A stretch of 14,387 nucleotides of DNA from an uncultured Eubacteriales bacterium (GTDB taxonomy: Bacteria; Bacillota; Clostridia; Lachnospirales; Bianqueaceae). The stretch spans positions 1 through 14,387 of the forward strand of contig CABUPM010000059.1 of NCBI GenBank assembly GCA_902493345.1. Reading direction: 5' to 3'. Position numbers and translations under genes: made by a program. The first letter of the stretch is position 1; each line of letters begins with the position of its first letter. The notes beneath the pieces are model-generated. The model was given only the letters and a program-made list of their open reading frames with translations. It did not search any database and was not told the origin of the DNA. This document shows, piece by piece, positions 13,769 through 14,387 of the stretch.

Positions 13769-14387
13769 CGTCTTGCCGCCTCCCTGTTATGCTTTTTCTT
13801 CTGCGCCTTGGCCCCGGAGGAAACCTCCGTAATCTCCTGCGTAATCGCCGCCTGCCGAACTCGGTTATACTGCACTGATAGATCCGCCAGAATCTTTTCC
13901 GCGTTCTGATTGGCCGAATTCATGGCGGTCATACGCGCGTTCTGTTCACTGCAGAAGCTGTCTACCAGAGCACTGTAGATATAACCTGACACATAACTCT
14001 GCATGACATTGTCCAGTACCTGTCCCAGGGACGGAAAGAACTCAAAGGCCTTGGTTACCGGCCTCTCATCCTTTTTGGTTGAAAACTGCGCACGATGAAA
14101 AGGCAGCAGTCTTGTGGATACCGCCGTCTCATTGAGCCCGTTTTTCATATCCGTATAGATAATAAAGAGTTTCTTGATCTCTCCCCGATCGTACTGGTCC
14201 AGCAGAATCGCACTGATCTCCCGCGCGCGGTCCATTGTCGGATTCTGCGCCGTATACAAGAAACTGCGGGAAATCGGGATTTGATGCTGACTATAGAACT
14301 GCCGTCCGTATTCGCCTACCACGAAAAGCCGGGTATCCGGGTGTTCCTCCAGAATTTTCTGTGCTTCTTTGATCACATTCTGATTAT
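13765..14387 (-). CDS. atpG: F1Fo ATP synthase subunit gamma, 3' part only
   Basis: Gamma is the central shaft that couples ring rotation to catalysis. The frame is open to the right edge, and its first visible residues (NQNVIKEAQKILEE) match the 'GAYN.NVIK' region near residue 75-85 of the family, so about 206 C-terminal residues are present and the start lies outside. The conserved C-terminal helix is clear: YIYSALVDSFCSEQNARMTA, then SANQNAEKILADLSVQYNRV, then RQAAITQEITEV. After that the protein continues with a basic tail (SSGAKAQKKKHNREAARR) in place of the short '.GGA.A' ending usual in this family. Gene order gamma-beta-epsilon is the standard one. Confidence 0.95.
   Translation of the reverse strand, partial: NQNVIKEAQKILEEHPDTRLFVVGEYGRQFYSQHQIPISRSFLYTAQNPTMDRAREISAILLDQYDRGEIKKLFIIYTDMKNGLNETAVSTRLLPFHRAQFSTKKDERPVTKAFEFFPSLGQVLDNVMQSYVSGYIYSALVDSFCSEQNARMTAMNSANQNAEKILADLSVQYNRVRQAAITQEITEVSSGAKAQKKKHNREAARR

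Noticed and set aside
1..14387. CRISPR array, tRNA/rRNA genes, insertion-sequence ends or prophage genes
   Set aside because: Nothing on either strand supports them: no spaced repeats, no transposase or integrase motifs, and no cloverleaf-like segments in the short intergenic gaps.

Overview
This window looks like chromosomal core DNA from a spore-forming Firmicute, most likely a Lachnospiraceae member (Clostridia). The grounds are recalled family resemblances, not a search: a SpoVB-type flippase, a DUF6171-like cysteine-rich protein, a second-type RsmH with an extended N-terminus, a YolD/Y-family polymerase pair, and strong AGGAGG-type ribosome binding sites. Genes are densely packed. All but one lie on the minus strand, and there is no gene-free stretch of 300 bases. 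I see no tRNA, rRNA, CRISPR array, insertion sequence or phage gene.

Read in the direction of transcription from the right edge, the minus strand begins with the end of an F1Fo ATP synthase operon: the 3' part of atpG, then atpD and atpC, joined by 4-nt and 1-nt overlaps. A strong hairpin follows. Next is a three-gene unit (11826-9352): a UvrX/UmuC-like Y-family DNA polymerase, a YolD-like protein and a one-pass membrane protein. The last gene converges on, and overlaps by 33 bp, the only plus-strand gene, a SpoVB-like MOP flippase (7996-9384). That flippase is divergent from a NifS/IscS-type cysteine desulfurase (7910-6723).

Downstream of nifS is a clear sigma-A-type promoter with a perfect 12-bp palindrome in its spacer. 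It drives a tight run of six minus-strand genes (6633-1059): intracellular GH51 arabinofuranosidase, DUF6171-like zinc-binding protein, MutY, RsmH paralog, RlmD-like rRNA uracil methyltransferase, and an HTH protein with a three-cysteine cluster. Gaps run from a 4-nt overlap to 35 nt, so one transcript would combine sugar hydrolysis, DNA repair and rRNA modification. The left end holds a second putative promoter with tandem repeats, a 44-residue protein and the 5' half of a FloT-type flotillin, cut by the window edge.

Most genes are housekeeping. The parts most worth a second look are the cysteine-cluster HTH protein with the repeats beside it, the membrane protein in the polymerase operon, the palindrome-controlled mixed operon, and the RsmH paralog.
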